Shown piece by piece: positions 17,388-27,930 of a DNA stretch of 64,000 nucleotides (position 1 is the stretch's first letter; each line of letters starts with the position of its first letter). The notes beneath the pieces are model-generated. The model searched no databases. It was not told the origin of the DNA and saw only the letters and a list, made by a program, of their open reading frames with translations. A program made the translations under genes and the position numbers. Origin of the DNA: Terrabacter sp040702505 (lineage in GTDB: Bacteria; Actinomycetota; Actinomycetes; Actinomycetales; Dermatophilaceae); the NCBI RefSeq assembly GCF_040702505.1, contig NZ_JBFBLC010000006.1:186001-250000 (forward strand). Reading direction: 5' to 3'.

Positions 17388-17903
17388 TCAGCGGAAGCCG
17401 AGCGACTCGCTCAGCCAGCTCTCGGCGCCGTCGGCCTCGAGGCCCGCCTCGACGGCGGCGGCCGTGCGCGGGGACGGCCACCCGTGCACCCAGAACAGGG
17501 CCAGCCCGCCGGGGAGTGCGATGAGCAGCGGCAGCCACGAGTGCGGCTCGAACACGAACGAGCACGCGAACGCCACGAGCACCGGCGCCTCCGCGAGCGC
17601 GGTGCGCAGCGTCGTCGTCGAGGTGAAGTAGCGCAGGCTGGTCGCCTCCGCGTTCTCGCGGGGGAGGCCGTGCGGGAGGGACGGCACGGCATACCCCACC
17701 CACCGGATGAGCGCCGCGGAGCCCACGAGCGTCGCCAGCACCAGCGCGACCGCCCACACCGACGGCACGGCCACCGACGGGTCCACGAGGATCCGCACGG
17801 CGCTGAGCATCAGCGCTCCCACCCCGACCGCGACGGACACGAGCTGGATCGGCCGGAGGGTGGCGCGCTCCGGTGTGGCGAAGGGGCCGGGCAGGCTGCT
17901 CAT
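17388..17903 (-). CDS. Uncharacterised four-helix membrane protein
   Basis: A 171-residue protein with an ATG at 17903. Four hydrophobic stretches are visible: LVSVAVGVGALMLSAV, AVALVLATLVGSAALIRWV, APVLVAFACSFVF and LPLLIALPGGLALFWV. A loop between helices two and three carries SLRYFTSTTTLRTALAEAP. This arrangement recurs in small actinobacterial membrane proteins of unknown function; I cannot name a family. It converges on the DUF2087 gene. Confidence 0.75.
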   Translation of the reverse strand: MSSLPGPFATPERATLRPIQLVSVAVGVGALMLSAVRILVDPSVAVPSVWAVALVLATLVGSAALIRWVGYAVPSLPHGLPRENAEATSLRYFTSTTTLRTALAEAPVLVAFACSFVFEPHSWLPLLIALPGGLALFWVHGWPSPRTAAAVEAGLEADGAESWLSESLGFR

Positions 17904-18042
17904 GGGCCCCGAGCATAGGCCGCGGGCAGACACCGGCCGTCCGCGCATTTCAGCCATCAGGCGCGGGCCTATAGCATGGTGCGCTGGCCCGTCCGTTCAC
18001 CGTCGACGACCACGTCGGCACCACCCAATGGAGTAACCCGTA

Positions 18043-19404
18043 GTGAAGAGTGCGCTCGAGACCCTCAGCCCGACCCGGGTCAAGATGACCGTCGAGGTCC
18101 CGTTCGAGGAGCTCAAGCCGAGCCTCGACGCGGCCATCAAGCACATCGGTGAGCACATCCAGGTGCCCGGCTTCCGCAAGGGCAAGGTGCCTGCTCGCAT
18201 CATCGAGCAGCGCGTCGGCCGCGCCGCCGTGCTCGAGGAGGCCGTCAACAACGCCCTCCCGACCTTCTACGGCCAGGCCCTCGAGGAGAACGCCGTCCGC
18301 CCGCTCGGCCAGCCCGAGATCACCGACCTGCAGGTGCCGGCCAGCGACGGCCAGGACTTCGTCTTCACCGCCGAGGTCGACAAGCGCCCCGAGATCGAGC
18401 TGCCCGACTTCGGCGACATCGAGCTGACCGTCGACGAGGCCACCGTCTCCGACGAGGACGTCACCAAGCGCCTCGACGACCTGCGCGCCCGCTTCGGCAC
18501 CCTCAAGGGCGTCGACCGCGCCGTGCAGGACGGCGACTTCGTCTCCATCGACCTGTCCGCCGAGATCGACGGCGAGCAGATCGACGAGGTCACCGGCGTC
18601 TCCTACGAGGTCGGCAGCAAGAACATGCTCGACGGCCTCGACGAGGCCCTCGTCGGCATGACCGCCGACGAGACCAAGCAGTTCACCGCGCCGCTGGCCG
18701 GCGGCGAGCAGCAGGGCCAGGACGCCAACTGCACCGTCACCGTGACCGCCGTCAAGGAGCGCGAGCTGCCCGAGCTCGACGACGAGTTCGCCCAGCTGGC
18801 GTCGGAGTTCGACACGCTCGACGAGCTCAAGGCCGACCTCACGGCCAAGGCCGAGATCGACGCCAAGTTCGCCCAGGGCGTCGCGGCCCGCGACAAGCTC
18901 CTCGAGGCCATCCTCGAGAAGGTCGAGGTGCCGATCCCCGAGAGCATCGTCGAGGCAGAGGTGCACAGCCACCTCGAGGGCGAGGGTCGCCTCGAGGACG
19001 ACGAGCACCGCGCCGAGGTCGACGAGAGCACCCGCAAGGGCCTCAAGACCCAGCTCGTCCTCGACGCCATCGCCGAGAAGGAAGAGGTCCAGGTCGAGCA
19101 GCAGGAGCTCATCGAGTTCCTCGTCATGAGCTCGCAGCAGTACGGCATGGACCCCAACCAGTTCGCGCAGTCGCTCGACCAGGAGGGCCAGATCCCCGCC
19201 ATGGTCGCCGAGGTCGCGCGCCGCAAGGCGCTCGCCACGGTCCTCGAGAAGGTGGCCGTCAAGGACACCGCCGGCAACGTCGTCGACCTCAACGAGGCCG
19301 TCCCCGGCACCGAGGGCGACGAGGACGAGTCTGCTGAGGACGTCGCCGACGAGGCCGCCGCCGAGGCCGCCGCCGAGGTCGCCGACGAGAAGGCCGACGC
19401 CTGA
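18043..19404 (+). CDS. tig: Trigger factor, ribosome-bound chaperone and prolyl isomerase
   Basis: A 453-residue protein starting at GTG 18043. The ribosome-binding domain contains the signature VPGFRKGKVPARII (residues 41-54). The FKBP-type isomerase domain follows (about 155-240, GDFVSIDLSAEIDG onward) and then the helical C-terminal arm domain. The tail (about 425-453) is an Asp/Glu/Ala-rich disordered extension (DEDESAEDVADEAAAEAAAE), typical of actinobacterial trigger factors. A TATAGC-type -10 at 17970 with TTTCAG upstream may be its promoter. The gene heads the usual tig-clpP1-clpP2-clpX quality-control neighbourhood and ends at a strong hairpin. Confidence 0.96.
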   Translation: MKSALETLSPTRVKMTVEVPFEELKPSLDAAIKHIGEHIQVPGFRKGKVPARIIEQRVGRAAVLEEAVNNALPTFYGQALEENAVRPLGQPEITDLQVPASDGQDFVFTAEVDKRPEIELPDFGDIELTVDEATVSDEDVTKRLDDLRARFGTLKGVDRAVQDGDFVSIDLSAEIDGEQIDEVTGVSYEVGSKNMLDGLDEALVGMTADETKQFTAPLAGGEQQGQDANCTVTVTAVKERELPELDDEFAQLASEFDTLDELKADLTAKAEIDAKFAQGVAARDKLLEAILEKVEVPIPESIVEAEVHSHLEGEGRLEDDEHRAEVDESTRKGLKTQLVLDAIAEKEEVQVEQQELIEFLVMSSQQYGMDPNQFAQSLDQEGQIPAMVAEVARRKALATVLEKVAVKDTAGNVVDLNEAVPGTEGDEDESAEDVADEAAAEAAAEVADEKADA

Positions 19405-19428
19405 CCGTCCGCCACTCCGAAATGCCAT

Positions 19429-19458
19429 GAGGCCGGCTCCCGCTCGGGAGCCGGCCTC
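19429..19458 (+). terminator. Terminator hairpin after tig
   Basis: A perfect 13-bp stem (GAGGCCGGCTCCC, complement at 19446-19458) with loop GCTC, starting 25 bp after the tig stop. Confidence 0.8.
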
Positions 19459-19558
19459 GTTGCGTACGCGGTGTGGCGGGTTGCCGCTCGTGCCCGCCGG
19501 GTAGGGGACCTGACGTCGCCGCAACGACGACTCACGCACGACGAGCAAGGAGCCACGG

Positions 19559-19867
19559 ATGAGCAACACCGACGAGTCGGGCCCCGGCATGGCGGACTCC
19601 GACATCAACAGCACCCACCCCGACGGCTCGGGCAGCGTCGACACCCAGAGCGCCGTCGAGCAGGCTTCCGGCGACGACGCCGGTCGCGGCAACCTCGACG
19701 GCAGCACGCCCACGGCCGAGCCGCGGGACCGCTCCCTGGACCAGGCCGGCAGCGAGACGGGCACCGAGACCGGTGGCAACGGCTCGTTCGACCAGGCCGG
19801 CTCGGGCTCGAACGGTGCCGAGTCGGACGCCGTGGACGCGGGGCAGGACAACGGCCTGAACGAGTGA
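19559..19867 (+). CDS. Small acidic disordered protein of unknown function
   Basis: A 102-residue protein with a good AAGGAG 9 bases before the ATG. Composition is Ser/Gly/Asp/Thr/Glu/Asn-rich with almost no hydrophobic residues, so it is very likely disordered. A degenerate repeat occurs: SLDQAGSETG and SFDQAGSGSN. It has no signal peptide. No family is recognised. It has its own ribosome site and its own terminator, so it is a separate unit between tig and clpP1 and probably real despite its low complexity. Confidence 0.65.
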   Translation: MSNTDESGPGMADSDINSTHPDGSGSVDTQSAVEQASGDDAGRGNLDGSTPTAEPRDRSLDQAGSETGTETGGNGSFDQAGSGSNGAESDAVDAGQDNGLNE

Positions 19868-19881
19868 CCGCGCCCGACCAC

Positions 19882-19915
19882 GGACCCCGCCTGACGGCAT
19901 ACGCAGGCGGGGTCC
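19882..19915 (+). terminator. Terminator hairpin with a GGCATACG loop
   Basis: A perfect 12-bp stem (GGACCCCGCCTG and CAGGCGGGGTCC) closes a 10-nt loop ACGGCATACG, 14 bp after the small acidic gene. The loop is one copy of the recurring GGCATACG word. Confidence 0.75.
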
Positions 19916-19932
19916 CGCGCGCGGACGGGTGA

Positions 19933-19951
19933 CTGAGTCGCGTCGACTCAG
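19933..19951. promoter_or_regulatory. Palindrome in the clpP1 upstream region
   Basis: CTGAGTCG-CGT-CGACTCAG is a perfect 8-bp inverted repeat with a 3-nt spacer, ending 4 bp before the ClgR-like box. It has operator geometry rather than terminator geometry. The binding protein is unknown. Confidence 0.45.
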
Positions 19952-19955
19952 GTTT

Positions 19956-19972
19956 GTGCGCTCACGGCGAAC
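19956..19972. promoter_or_regulatory. Probable ClgR box upstream of clpP1-clpP2
   Basis: GTGCGC-TCACG-GCGAAC matches the ClgR operator pattern GTTCGC-N5-GCGAAC at 11 of 12 half-site positions. ClgR is the known activator of clp genes in Streptomyces, Corynebacterium and Mycobacterium. The site ends 40 bp before a TAGGGT -10 candidate at 20012-20017, which fits an activator position. The clgR gene itself is not in the window. Confidence 0.65.
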
Positions 19973-20080
19973 ACGGCGCGGTTCGGGAAATCAGCCCGAG
20001 GGGTCGGGCGTTAGGGTCAGTGACGAGCCAGCCGGCGCCTCCCACAGGGGCAGAGGCTGGATTACTTCGACGATGGAGAC

Positions 20081-20719
20081 ATGGTGATTTCGGAGACCTC
20101 CGCCAACGGCAACGGCATGCCGGGTGGTCTGGACGACCACATCTACAACCGCCTGCTCAAGGAGCGGATCATCTTCCTCGGGTCCGACGTCCGCGACGAC
20201 AACGCGAACGCCATCGCCGCGCAGCTGCTGCTGCTCTCGGCCGAGGACCCCGAGAAGGACATCTGGCTCTACATCAACAGCCCCGGCGGGTCGATCTCGG
20301 CCGGCATGGCCATCTTCGACACGATGAACTGGATCCCCAACGACGTCGCGACCGTCGCCATGGGCATGGCCGCCTCGATGGGCCAGTTCCTCCTCTCGGC
20401 CGGCACCAAGGGCAAGCGCTACGCCACGCCCCACGCCCGCGTCATGATGCACCAGCCCTCGGGCGGCATCGGCGGCACGGCCACCGACATCAAGATCCAG
20501 GCCGAGCAGATGCTCTACGTCAAGAAGCAGATGGCGCAGCTCATCGCCGAGCACACCGGTCAGACCGTCGACCAGATCGAGAAGGACTCCGACCGCGACC
20601 GCTGGTTCAGCGCGGAGGAGGCCAAGGAGTACGGCTTCGTCGACCACGTCTTCAGCCGGTCCGACCAGGCGGTCGAGGGCAAGGGCGTCGGTTCCGCCGA
20701 CGCCAAGAGCGACAACTGA
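20081..20719 (+). CDS. clpP1: ATP-dependent Clp protease proteolytic subunit 1
   Basis: A 212-residue serine protease subunit. The catalytic Ser lies in GMAASMGQFLLSAGTKGKRYATPHAR, the His in VMMHQPSGGIGG, and the Asp in KDSDRDRWFSAEEAKEYGFVDHV. It is the ClpP1 type of actinobacteria by comparison with M. tuberculosis ClpP1 (MAASMG motif). In actinobacteria ClpP1 and ClpP2 form mixed two-ring tetradecamers that receive substrates from ClpX or ClpC. The gene is followed 34 bp later by clpP2 in one operon, and a ClgR-like box lies upstream. The ATG at 20081 is the first plausible start. Confidence 0.96.
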   Translation: MVISETSANGNGMPGGLDDHIYNRLLKERIIFLGSDVRDDNANAIAAQLLLLSAEDPEKDIWLYINSPGGSISAGMAIFDTMNWIPNDVATVAMGMAASMGQFLLSAGTKGKRYATPHARVMMHQPSGGIGGTATDIKIQAEQMLYVKKQMAQLIAEHTGQTVDQIEKDSDRDRWFSAEEAKEYGFVDHVFSRSDQAVEGKGVGSADAKSDN

Positions 20720-20753
20720 ACGCCGGCCTGAACAGGACTTGGAGAGCACACGC

Positions 20754-21407
20754 ATGAACATCGAACCCACCAACCGCCTCGCGGTGCCCGCTCCGTCGAG
20801 CCGCTACATCCTGCCGCAGTTCGAGGAGCGCACCTCCTACGGCATGAAGCGGTCCGACCCCTACAACAAGCTCTTCGAGGACCGCATCATCTTCCTCGGC
20901 GTGCAGGTCGACGACGCCTCGGCCGACGACATCATCGCCCAGCTGCTCGTGCTGGAGTCGCTCGACCCCGACCGCGACATCCTGATGTACATCAACAGCC
21001 CCGGCGGCTCGTTCACCGCGATGACGGCGATCTACGACACGATGCAGTTCGTCCGGCCCGACATCCAGACGTTCGTCATCGGCCAGGCCGCCTCGGCCGC
21101 TGCGGTGCTCCTCGGCGCCGGCGCGCCCGGCAAGCGCTTCGCCCTGCCGAACTCGCGCATCCTCATCCACCAGCCGGCGCTCTCGGGCGGCGACTACGGC
21201 CAGGCCTCCGACATCGAGATCCAGGCCAACGAGGTGCTGCGCATGCGCACCTGGCTCGAGGACACGCTGGCGCACCACACGGGCCGCACCTCCGAGCAGG
21301 TCCGCAACGACATCGAGCGCGACAAGATACTCTCCGCCGAGGACGCCAAGGACTACGGCCTCATCGACCAGGTCCTCGCCTCGCGCAAGGCCTCGCTGGA
21401 GGTCTGA
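20754..21407 (+). CDS. clpP2: ATP-dependent Clp protease proteolytic subunit 2
   Basis: A 217-residue partner subunit with an ATG at 20754 behind TTGGAGAG. The N-terminal tail SSRYILPQFEERTSYGMKRSDPYNKL is the actinobacterial ClpP2 type. The catalytic Ser is in GQAASAAAVLLGAG, the His in ILIHQPALSGG, and the Asp in IERDKILSAEDAKDYGLIDQV. It assembles with ClpP1; in mycobacteria ClpX docks on the ClpP2 ring. It is co-transcribed with clpP1 and ends at a hairpin (21441). Confidence 0.96.
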   Translation: MNIEPTNRLAVPAPSSRYILPQFEERTSYGMKRSDPYNKLFEDRIIFLGVQVDDASADDIIAQLLVLESLDPDRDILMYINSPGGSFTAMTAIYDTMQFVRPDIQTFVIGQAASAAAVLLGAGAPGKRFALPNSRILIHQPALSGGDYGQASDIEIQANEVLRMRTWLEDTLAHHTGRTSEQVRNDIERDKILSAEDAKDYGLIDQVLASRKASLEV

Positions 21408-21440
21408 CCTCCCGCTCGTCTGCCGAGCACGTATGCCGCT

Positions 21441-21467
21441 GGGCCGGGTTCCGCTGGGACCCGGCCC
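21441..21467 (+). terminator. Terminator hairpin after clpP2
   Basis: GGGCCGGGT and ACCCGGCCC form a 9-bp stem around a 9-nt loop, 34 bp after the clpP2 stop. A GTATGCC word lies directly upstream at 21431. Confidence 0.6.
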
Positions 21468-21521
21468 TCGGCGTACCTGCTTGGATGGGGTGGACCCGAC
21501 ACCGAACGTGGAGGCACCGTC

Positions 21522-21776
21522 ATGGCACGGGCGCAGTTCGAGCAGGCCGCGGAGGCCGTCAAGCAGCTGACGACCGACCCGGGCAACGAGGCGAAGCTGC
21601 GCCTCTACGGGCTCTACAAACAGGCGACCGAGGGCGACGTGTCCGGCTCGCGTCCGGGGTTCACCAACCCGGTGGGTCGCCAGAAGTTCGACGCGTGGGC
21701 CGCGTTCAAGGGGACCTCGTCCGAGGCGGCCCAGGAGCAGTACGTCGCCCTCGTCAACGACCTCACCGCCCGCTGA
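21522..21776 (+). CDS. Acyl-CoA-binding protein
   Basis: An 84-residue four-helix ACBP. Family features are present: FEQAAEAVKQL, the acyl-CoA-binding LRLYGLYKQATEGDV, PGFTNPVGRQKFDAWAAFKG (Lys and Trp contacts), then QEQYVALVNDL. It binds medium- and long-chain acyl-CoA in the cytosol, buffering or delivering it. ACBPs are widespread in eukaryotes and occur in some actinobacteria. A GGAGGC site precedes the ATG. It stands alone between clpP2 and a decayed DUF559 gene. Confidence 0.92.
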   Translation: MARAQFEQAAEAVKQLTTDPGNEAKLRLYGLYKQATEGDVSGSRPGFTNPVGRQKFDAWAAFKGTSSEAAQEQYVALVNDLTAR

Positions 21777-21825
21777 CCCAGGCAGGCCCCACCGGCCCTT
21801 CCGCGTCTCGACCAGGAGCGACCCG

Positions 21826-22571
21826 CTGACCGGACGGCAGGAGGTGCAGCTTCCCGACGGAGTGACGGCCTGGGACCTGCGCTCGGGTCGATACCGTCGG
21901 CTGCTGCACGGCGTCTACGGCAGCGGCCTGAAGTCACACCGGCCGAAGCCCGGCCAGCGCGGTACGCACGTGCGCGGCCTCCCGGTGACGACACCGGCTC
22001 GACCTTCGTGGACCTGAGCGACGAGCTCGGGCTCGTCGACCTCGTGGTGCTGGGCGACTCATTCGTCCCGGCTGAGCTGGTGACCCCAGGGCAGCTTGTC
22101 GCGGCGGCCGAGGCCTACCGGGGCAAGGCTCGCCGGCTGGCGCGACGGGCGGCGGCACTCGTCCGGGCTGAGGTGGACTCTCCGATGGAGACCCGCCTCC
22201 GTATGCTCATGGTGCTGGCGGGGCTGCCGGAGCCTGTGGACAACCACAAGGTCTGCTGGCCCGACGGGCGGGTGCGGTGGCGTTTCGACCTGTCCGTCCC
22301 CGCAAGCGGGCTCGTCATCGAGTACGACGGGCGCCAGCACGCGGAGTCGGACGAGCAGTGGGATCACGACATCGACAGACGCGAGTGGATGGACGGCCAC
22401 GACATCCGGCTCGTCGTGGTCCGGTCGAAGGACATCTACCGGACCCCAGCCGGGACGCTGGGTCGGATCGTCACGGCCATGCGAGCCAGGGACATGCGCG
22501 TTCCGCGTCTCTCGGAGGAGTGGCGCCAGCACTTCCCCAGCCTTCCCGAGGACCTGGCGGTGCCAGCGTGA
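21826..22571 (+). pseudogene. Decayed DUF559 (Vsr-like endonuclease fold) gene
   Basis: From 21826 one frame reads LTGRQEVQLPDGVTAWDLRSG then RYRRLLHGVYGSG, the N-terminal start of the AbiEi/DUF559-type proteins common in Intrasporangiaceae. It then jumps to VRGLPVTTPAR, a motif that normally comes about 70 residues later, so an internal deletion is likely. At about 22000 the frame breaks; inserting one base would give TPARTFVDLSDELGLVDLVVLGD. The remaining frame from GTG 22008 (187 residues) keeps the DUF559 core with LVIEYDGRQHAESDEQWDHD and RLVVVRSKDIY. It might be expressed as a fragment, but I read it as a pseudogene. Confidence 0.65.
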
Positions 22572-22862
22572 TGGGCGTCGATGCGGCGCCACGTGGCGGA
22601 GTGTTGCGGCGGAGAAGACGCCCGCACCTCAGCAGGGCGCCATCTGGCGGCTTTTGTGGTCGCACCGGGGGTGGTGCCCACGACAGCGCCGAGTCGGCTG
22701 GAACGGCGTTCAAGTGACACGCCGGTCGTTTGTCAGCCATCAGCGGACAAACGGCGTTGCGCGAGCGGGGGCCCCTCCCTCCGTCGTCTAATAGGAGTCG
22801 GCCCCAGTCGGGGTCGGCCGGGTGCATCTCGCGTTCGGCGCCGACGAACCAGGAGCGAATCG
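22572..22862. other. clpX upstream region, no gene seen
   Basis: The 291-bp stretch between the decayed DUF559 gene and clpX has no frame with protein-like composition. TCTAAT at 22787-22792 is a possible -10 for clpX, without a clear -35. I see no ClgR-type palindrome like the one before clpP1. Confidence 0.4.
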
Positions 22863-24140
<1,278 letters not shown>

Positions 24141-24142
24141 GC

Positions 24143-24164
24143 GCGTGGGGCGCACGCCCCACGC
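24143..24164 (+). terminator. Palindromic terminator after clpX
   Basis: GCGTGGGGCG-CA-CGCCCCACGC is a near-perfect 22-bp palindrome beginning 3 bp after the clpX stop; a stem of 8-9 bp with a small loop would form in RNA. Confidence 0.65.
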
Positions 24165-24198
24165 ATGCTGACGCCCGCACCGTGAGCGCCGCCTGACC

Positions 24199-24852
24199 GT
24201 GGCCGAGCCCTTCCGGCTCGTGGCCGGTGACCGCGCCCCCGTGCAGCAGACCGACACCACCTGTGGGTCGGCGTCGCTCACCGTGGCGCGCATGCTGGCC
24301 GACCCCGCCTTCGCGCGGTGGGTGCGGGACGGCATACCGACTGACGGCACACCGGGGGACGCCCGCGACGCGACGAGCCGCGATCCCGCCACGGCCCCCC
24401 AGCGGTTCGCCGCGTACGAGCAGGTGGTCATGGCTCGCACCAACGGCCTCGTCGACGCCGGCCGACACCTGCAGCTGCCGTGGCCCAAGGCACTCGGCAC
24501 GCCGCCGTGGGGCGCCCGCCACGAGCTCGAGCACGGGGCCGCCGAGCCCGGCGGCGACTACCGCGTTGCGTGGCTCCGACACCTCGGCCGGCCCGGCCTG
24601 GAGCGTGCGTATGCCGCCCTCCGCAGCCGGGTGCGCCCCGGCCGCCCGTCGCTGCTCTACGTCGGGAACGCCTGGCTGCCGCGGCACGTCGTGCTCGTGA
24701 TGCCGCCGACCGGACCGCACGCGCTCGACGTCTACGAGCCCTCGGCCGGGCAGGTGGTGGACCTGCAGCCGCGGCCCTTCGCGGAGCGACGCCTGGGCGT
24801 AACCGGTTGGGAGCACCCGTGGGCCGTGGTCTGGGACGTCTCCGGTCCCTGA
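24199..24852 (+). CDS. Putative cysteine peptidase-like protein (C39/papain-like fold)
   Basis: A 217-residue protein starting at GTG 24199. The segment VQQTDTTCGSASLTVA (Cys22, preceded by Gln) matches the catalytic Q-x(5)-C start of C39-type and papain-like peptidases. A His in WLPRHVVLVM and the Asp in HALDVYEPSAG are in the right order for the rest of a triad. There is no signal peptide, unlike many bacteriocin-processing C39 enzymes, and no ABC transporter is adjacent. The fold assignment rests on motif order by eye; the substrate is unknown. It converges on the DUF58/MoxR operon with a 10-bp gap. Confidence 0.65.
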   Translation: MAEPFRLVAGDRAPVQQTDTTCGSASLTVARMLADPAFARWVRDGIPTDGTPGDARDATSRDPATAPQRFAAYEQVVMARTNGLVDAGRHLQLPWPKALGTPPWGARHELEHGAAEPGGDYRVAWLRHLGRPGLERAYAALRSRVRPGRPSLLYVGNAWLPRHVVLVMPPTGPHALDVYEPSAGQVVDLQPRPFAERRLGVTGWEHPWAVVWDVSGP

Positions 24853-24862
24853 GGCGCGAGCC

Positions 24863-25522
24863 TCACTCCCGGTCGACCGGCGGGCTCGTGCGCACCAGCC
24901 AGAGCCCGAGCGCGACCCCCACGAGCCCGAGGACGGACGCCAGGGGCGCCGGGCCCAGCGCACGGCCTGCCAGTGTCCCGGCCAGGACCGCCACCGGCAC
25001 GGCTGCCAGCAGGGCCACCGCGGCGTGGCGCACCCATCGCGTGACCGTGCGGGCCGTGAACGACCCGGCCGGCGGGGAGGAGGCGGCCGCCGCAGTCGCG
25101 GCGTGACCGATGACGCAACCGGCGGCTGCCGGCAGAGACCACCAGGAGAAGCTGCCGGCCGGGGTGAGCGTGAACCACCCGTAGAGCATGAGCCCCCAGT
25201 AGACCAGGGGCGCCGCGGACCCGGCCCAGCCGATCGTGACGAGCGGCAGCAGGGCGAGCGCCCACCAGGGGGCGGAGAAGCCCCCCGCGGCGAGGTAGAG
25301 CGCCGCCAGGAAGAGCAGCACCGCGCCCATGGCCGCCGCGGCGGCCCCCAGCTGGCCCAGCGACCACTCGGGTCCCGCCCCGAAGTGCAACGTTCGACGG
25401 ACCGGCGGCTCGCCGCCCGCGGCGGTCGCAGGGCCGTGCCCCGTCGTCTCCGCCCCCGCCGCCCCCGCCGACCGCGGCGACCCCGCGGGGCCCACCGGTT
25501 CCACAGGTCCCACCGAGCTCAC
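24863..25522 (-). CDS. Multi-pass membrane protein, last gene of the MoxR operon
   Basis: A 219-residue protein starting at GTG 25522, which overlaps the DUF58 stop as GTGA. A Pro/Gly/Ala-rich cytosolic head of about 65 residues is followed by about six hydrophobic segments (first AAAAAMGAVLLFLAALYLAAGG, last PLASVLGLVGVALGLWLVR). No domain name is recognised. The coupling makes it part of the same membrane-associated MoxR/DUF58 module. Function is unknown. Confidence 0.7.
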   Translation of the reverse strand: MSSVGPVEPVGPAGSPRSAGAAGAETTGHGPATAAGGEPPVRRTLHFGAGPEWSLGQLGAAAAAMGAVLLFLAALYLAAGGFSAPWWALALLPLVTIGWAGSAAPLVYWGLMLYGWFTLTPAGSFSWWSLPAAAGCVIGHAATAAAASSPPAGSFTARTVTRWVRHAAVALLAAVPVAVLAGTLAGRALGPAPLASVLGLVGVALGLWLVRTSPPVDRE

Positions 25523-26832
25523 CGTCTCGTCACCCGGGGAGCAGAGGCGCGGCGGGCGATGTCGCGCAGCACGAGGTCGAGCGAACCGGGTCCCCGCCAC
25601 GGCACCACGGGCACGCCGCGCAGGCGCAGGCTGTGCACCTCGGCGTCACGCGAGAGCAGCCGGATGCGCCAGGCGAGCGACTGGTAGACGTTGGTCCGGT
25701 CGGTGACGAGGTGCTCGGGGAAGGTGTCGACCACCACGACCGTCATGCCGCGAGCAGCCAACCGGTGCGCCAGACCCACCATGGTCGGCTCGATGAGCGG
25801 GGACAGGACGAGGCACAGCGCCATCGGGTCCATACCGCGCAGCGCGAACTCACCGGTGTCCCGCCGGTCGGTGGCAGGGGAGATCGCTGCGAGGGTGTCG
25901 AGCACCCGCCTCAGGTGGTTGGTCCCGGAGCCGACGCCGAGGGTCGGCACTTCGGCGGCCCCGACCGTGCGCAGGGTGAGGCGGTCGTTGCTGCGCAGGA
26001 AGTGCTCGCTGATGGCGCCGGCGGCGCGCACGGTGACGTCGAGGCTCGTGGGCCGCCCGTCGATGCCCTCCCGAGGTCCCACGTCGCTGAAGCAGTCGAC
26101 GAGCAGGACGACGTGGGCGTCCTCGTCGGTGAAGGTCGAGGTGACGTGCAGGGCGCCGGTGCGCGTGGACACGGGCCAGTGGATCCGCCGCAGCCGGTCA
26201 CCCGGGTGGAAGGGCCGGATGGAGCTGAACTCCGAGCCCGACCCCGGCCTGCTGGACCGGTTCAGCCCGACGATGCCGCGCGGGTGCGGCGTGGGAGCCT
26301 TGGCATCGAACGCGGCCGGCAGCGGGAGGGTGGCGGTCTCGAGGTCGGGCAGGTCGACCGGGCCGGCGCGGAAGGCCCCCCACGTGCTGGCGAGCGCGAT
26401 GCTGACGGTGCCGACCCGTCGCCGCCCCCACCGGGTGCTGCGCAGCCCCAGCGAGGCGCCGCCGTCCTCGAGCGGGACGATGCCGCTCGAGGGCTTGCGA
26501 TCGACCCACGGGGCCTGGGCGACCGTCACGACCCCGTGGACGTCGTCGAGTGCCGGCTCGATGGTGACGTGCAGTCCGGACACTGCACCCTCGCGCAGGG
26601 TCGTGTCACCGAGTCGGGCCGTGCCCGTGACCTCACGGCGCGGGCGTGCCAGCTGGCCCCAGGCCGCAGCGACCGCGAGCGGCGTGATGATCACGAGCAG
26701 GTCCGCGCGCCGACCGAGGACGGCGGCGATCGCGCCGGCCGCGGCCAGGATGATGGCTCGCTGGTGCGCCGCCGTCGGCTCCCATCCGCCGAGAGCGCGG
26801 CTGACGGACTGTCGCGGACGCCAGGACGGCAC
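25519..26832 (-). CDS. DUF58 domain membrane protein
   Basis: A 437-residue protein (GTG start at 26832, 6 bp after moxR). Two N-terminal membrane helices (about 25-60: AIILAAAGAIAAVLG and LLVIITPLAVAAAW) precede a beta-rich segment and the DUF58 core. The core contains SSIRPFHPGDRLRRIHWPVSTRTGALHV (about 210-235), the signature of the family, and a VWA-like C-terminal part (HVVLLVDCFSDVG). DUF58 proteins are regularly paired with MoxR ATPases and are thought to take part in assembling or maturing envelope complexes. The precise target here is unknown. Confidence 0.88.
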   Translation of the reverse strand: MPSWRPRQSVSRALGGWEPTAAHQRAIILAAAGAIAAVLGRRADLLVIITPLAVAAAWGQLARPRREVTGTARLGDTTLREGAVSGLHVTIEPALDDVHGVVTVAQAPWVDRKPSSGIVPLEDGGASLGLRSTRWGRRRVGTVSIALASTWGAFRAGPVDLPDLETATLPLPAAFDAKAPTPHPRGIVGLNRSSRPGSGSEFSSIRPFHPGDRLRRIHWPVSTRTGALHVTSTFTDEDAHVVLLVDCFSDVGPREGIDGRPTSLDVTVRAAGAISEHFLRSNDRLTLRTVGAAEVPTLGVGSGTNHLRRVLDTLAAISPATDRRDTGEFALRGMDPMALCLVLSPLIEPTMVGLAHRLAARGMTVVVVDTFPEHLVTDRTNVYQSLAWRIRLLSRDAEVHSLRLRGVPVVPWRGPGSLDLVLRDIARRASAPRVTRR

Positions 26833-26838
26833 GACCGC

Positions 26839-27927
<1,089 letters not shown>

Positions 27928-27930
27928 GCG

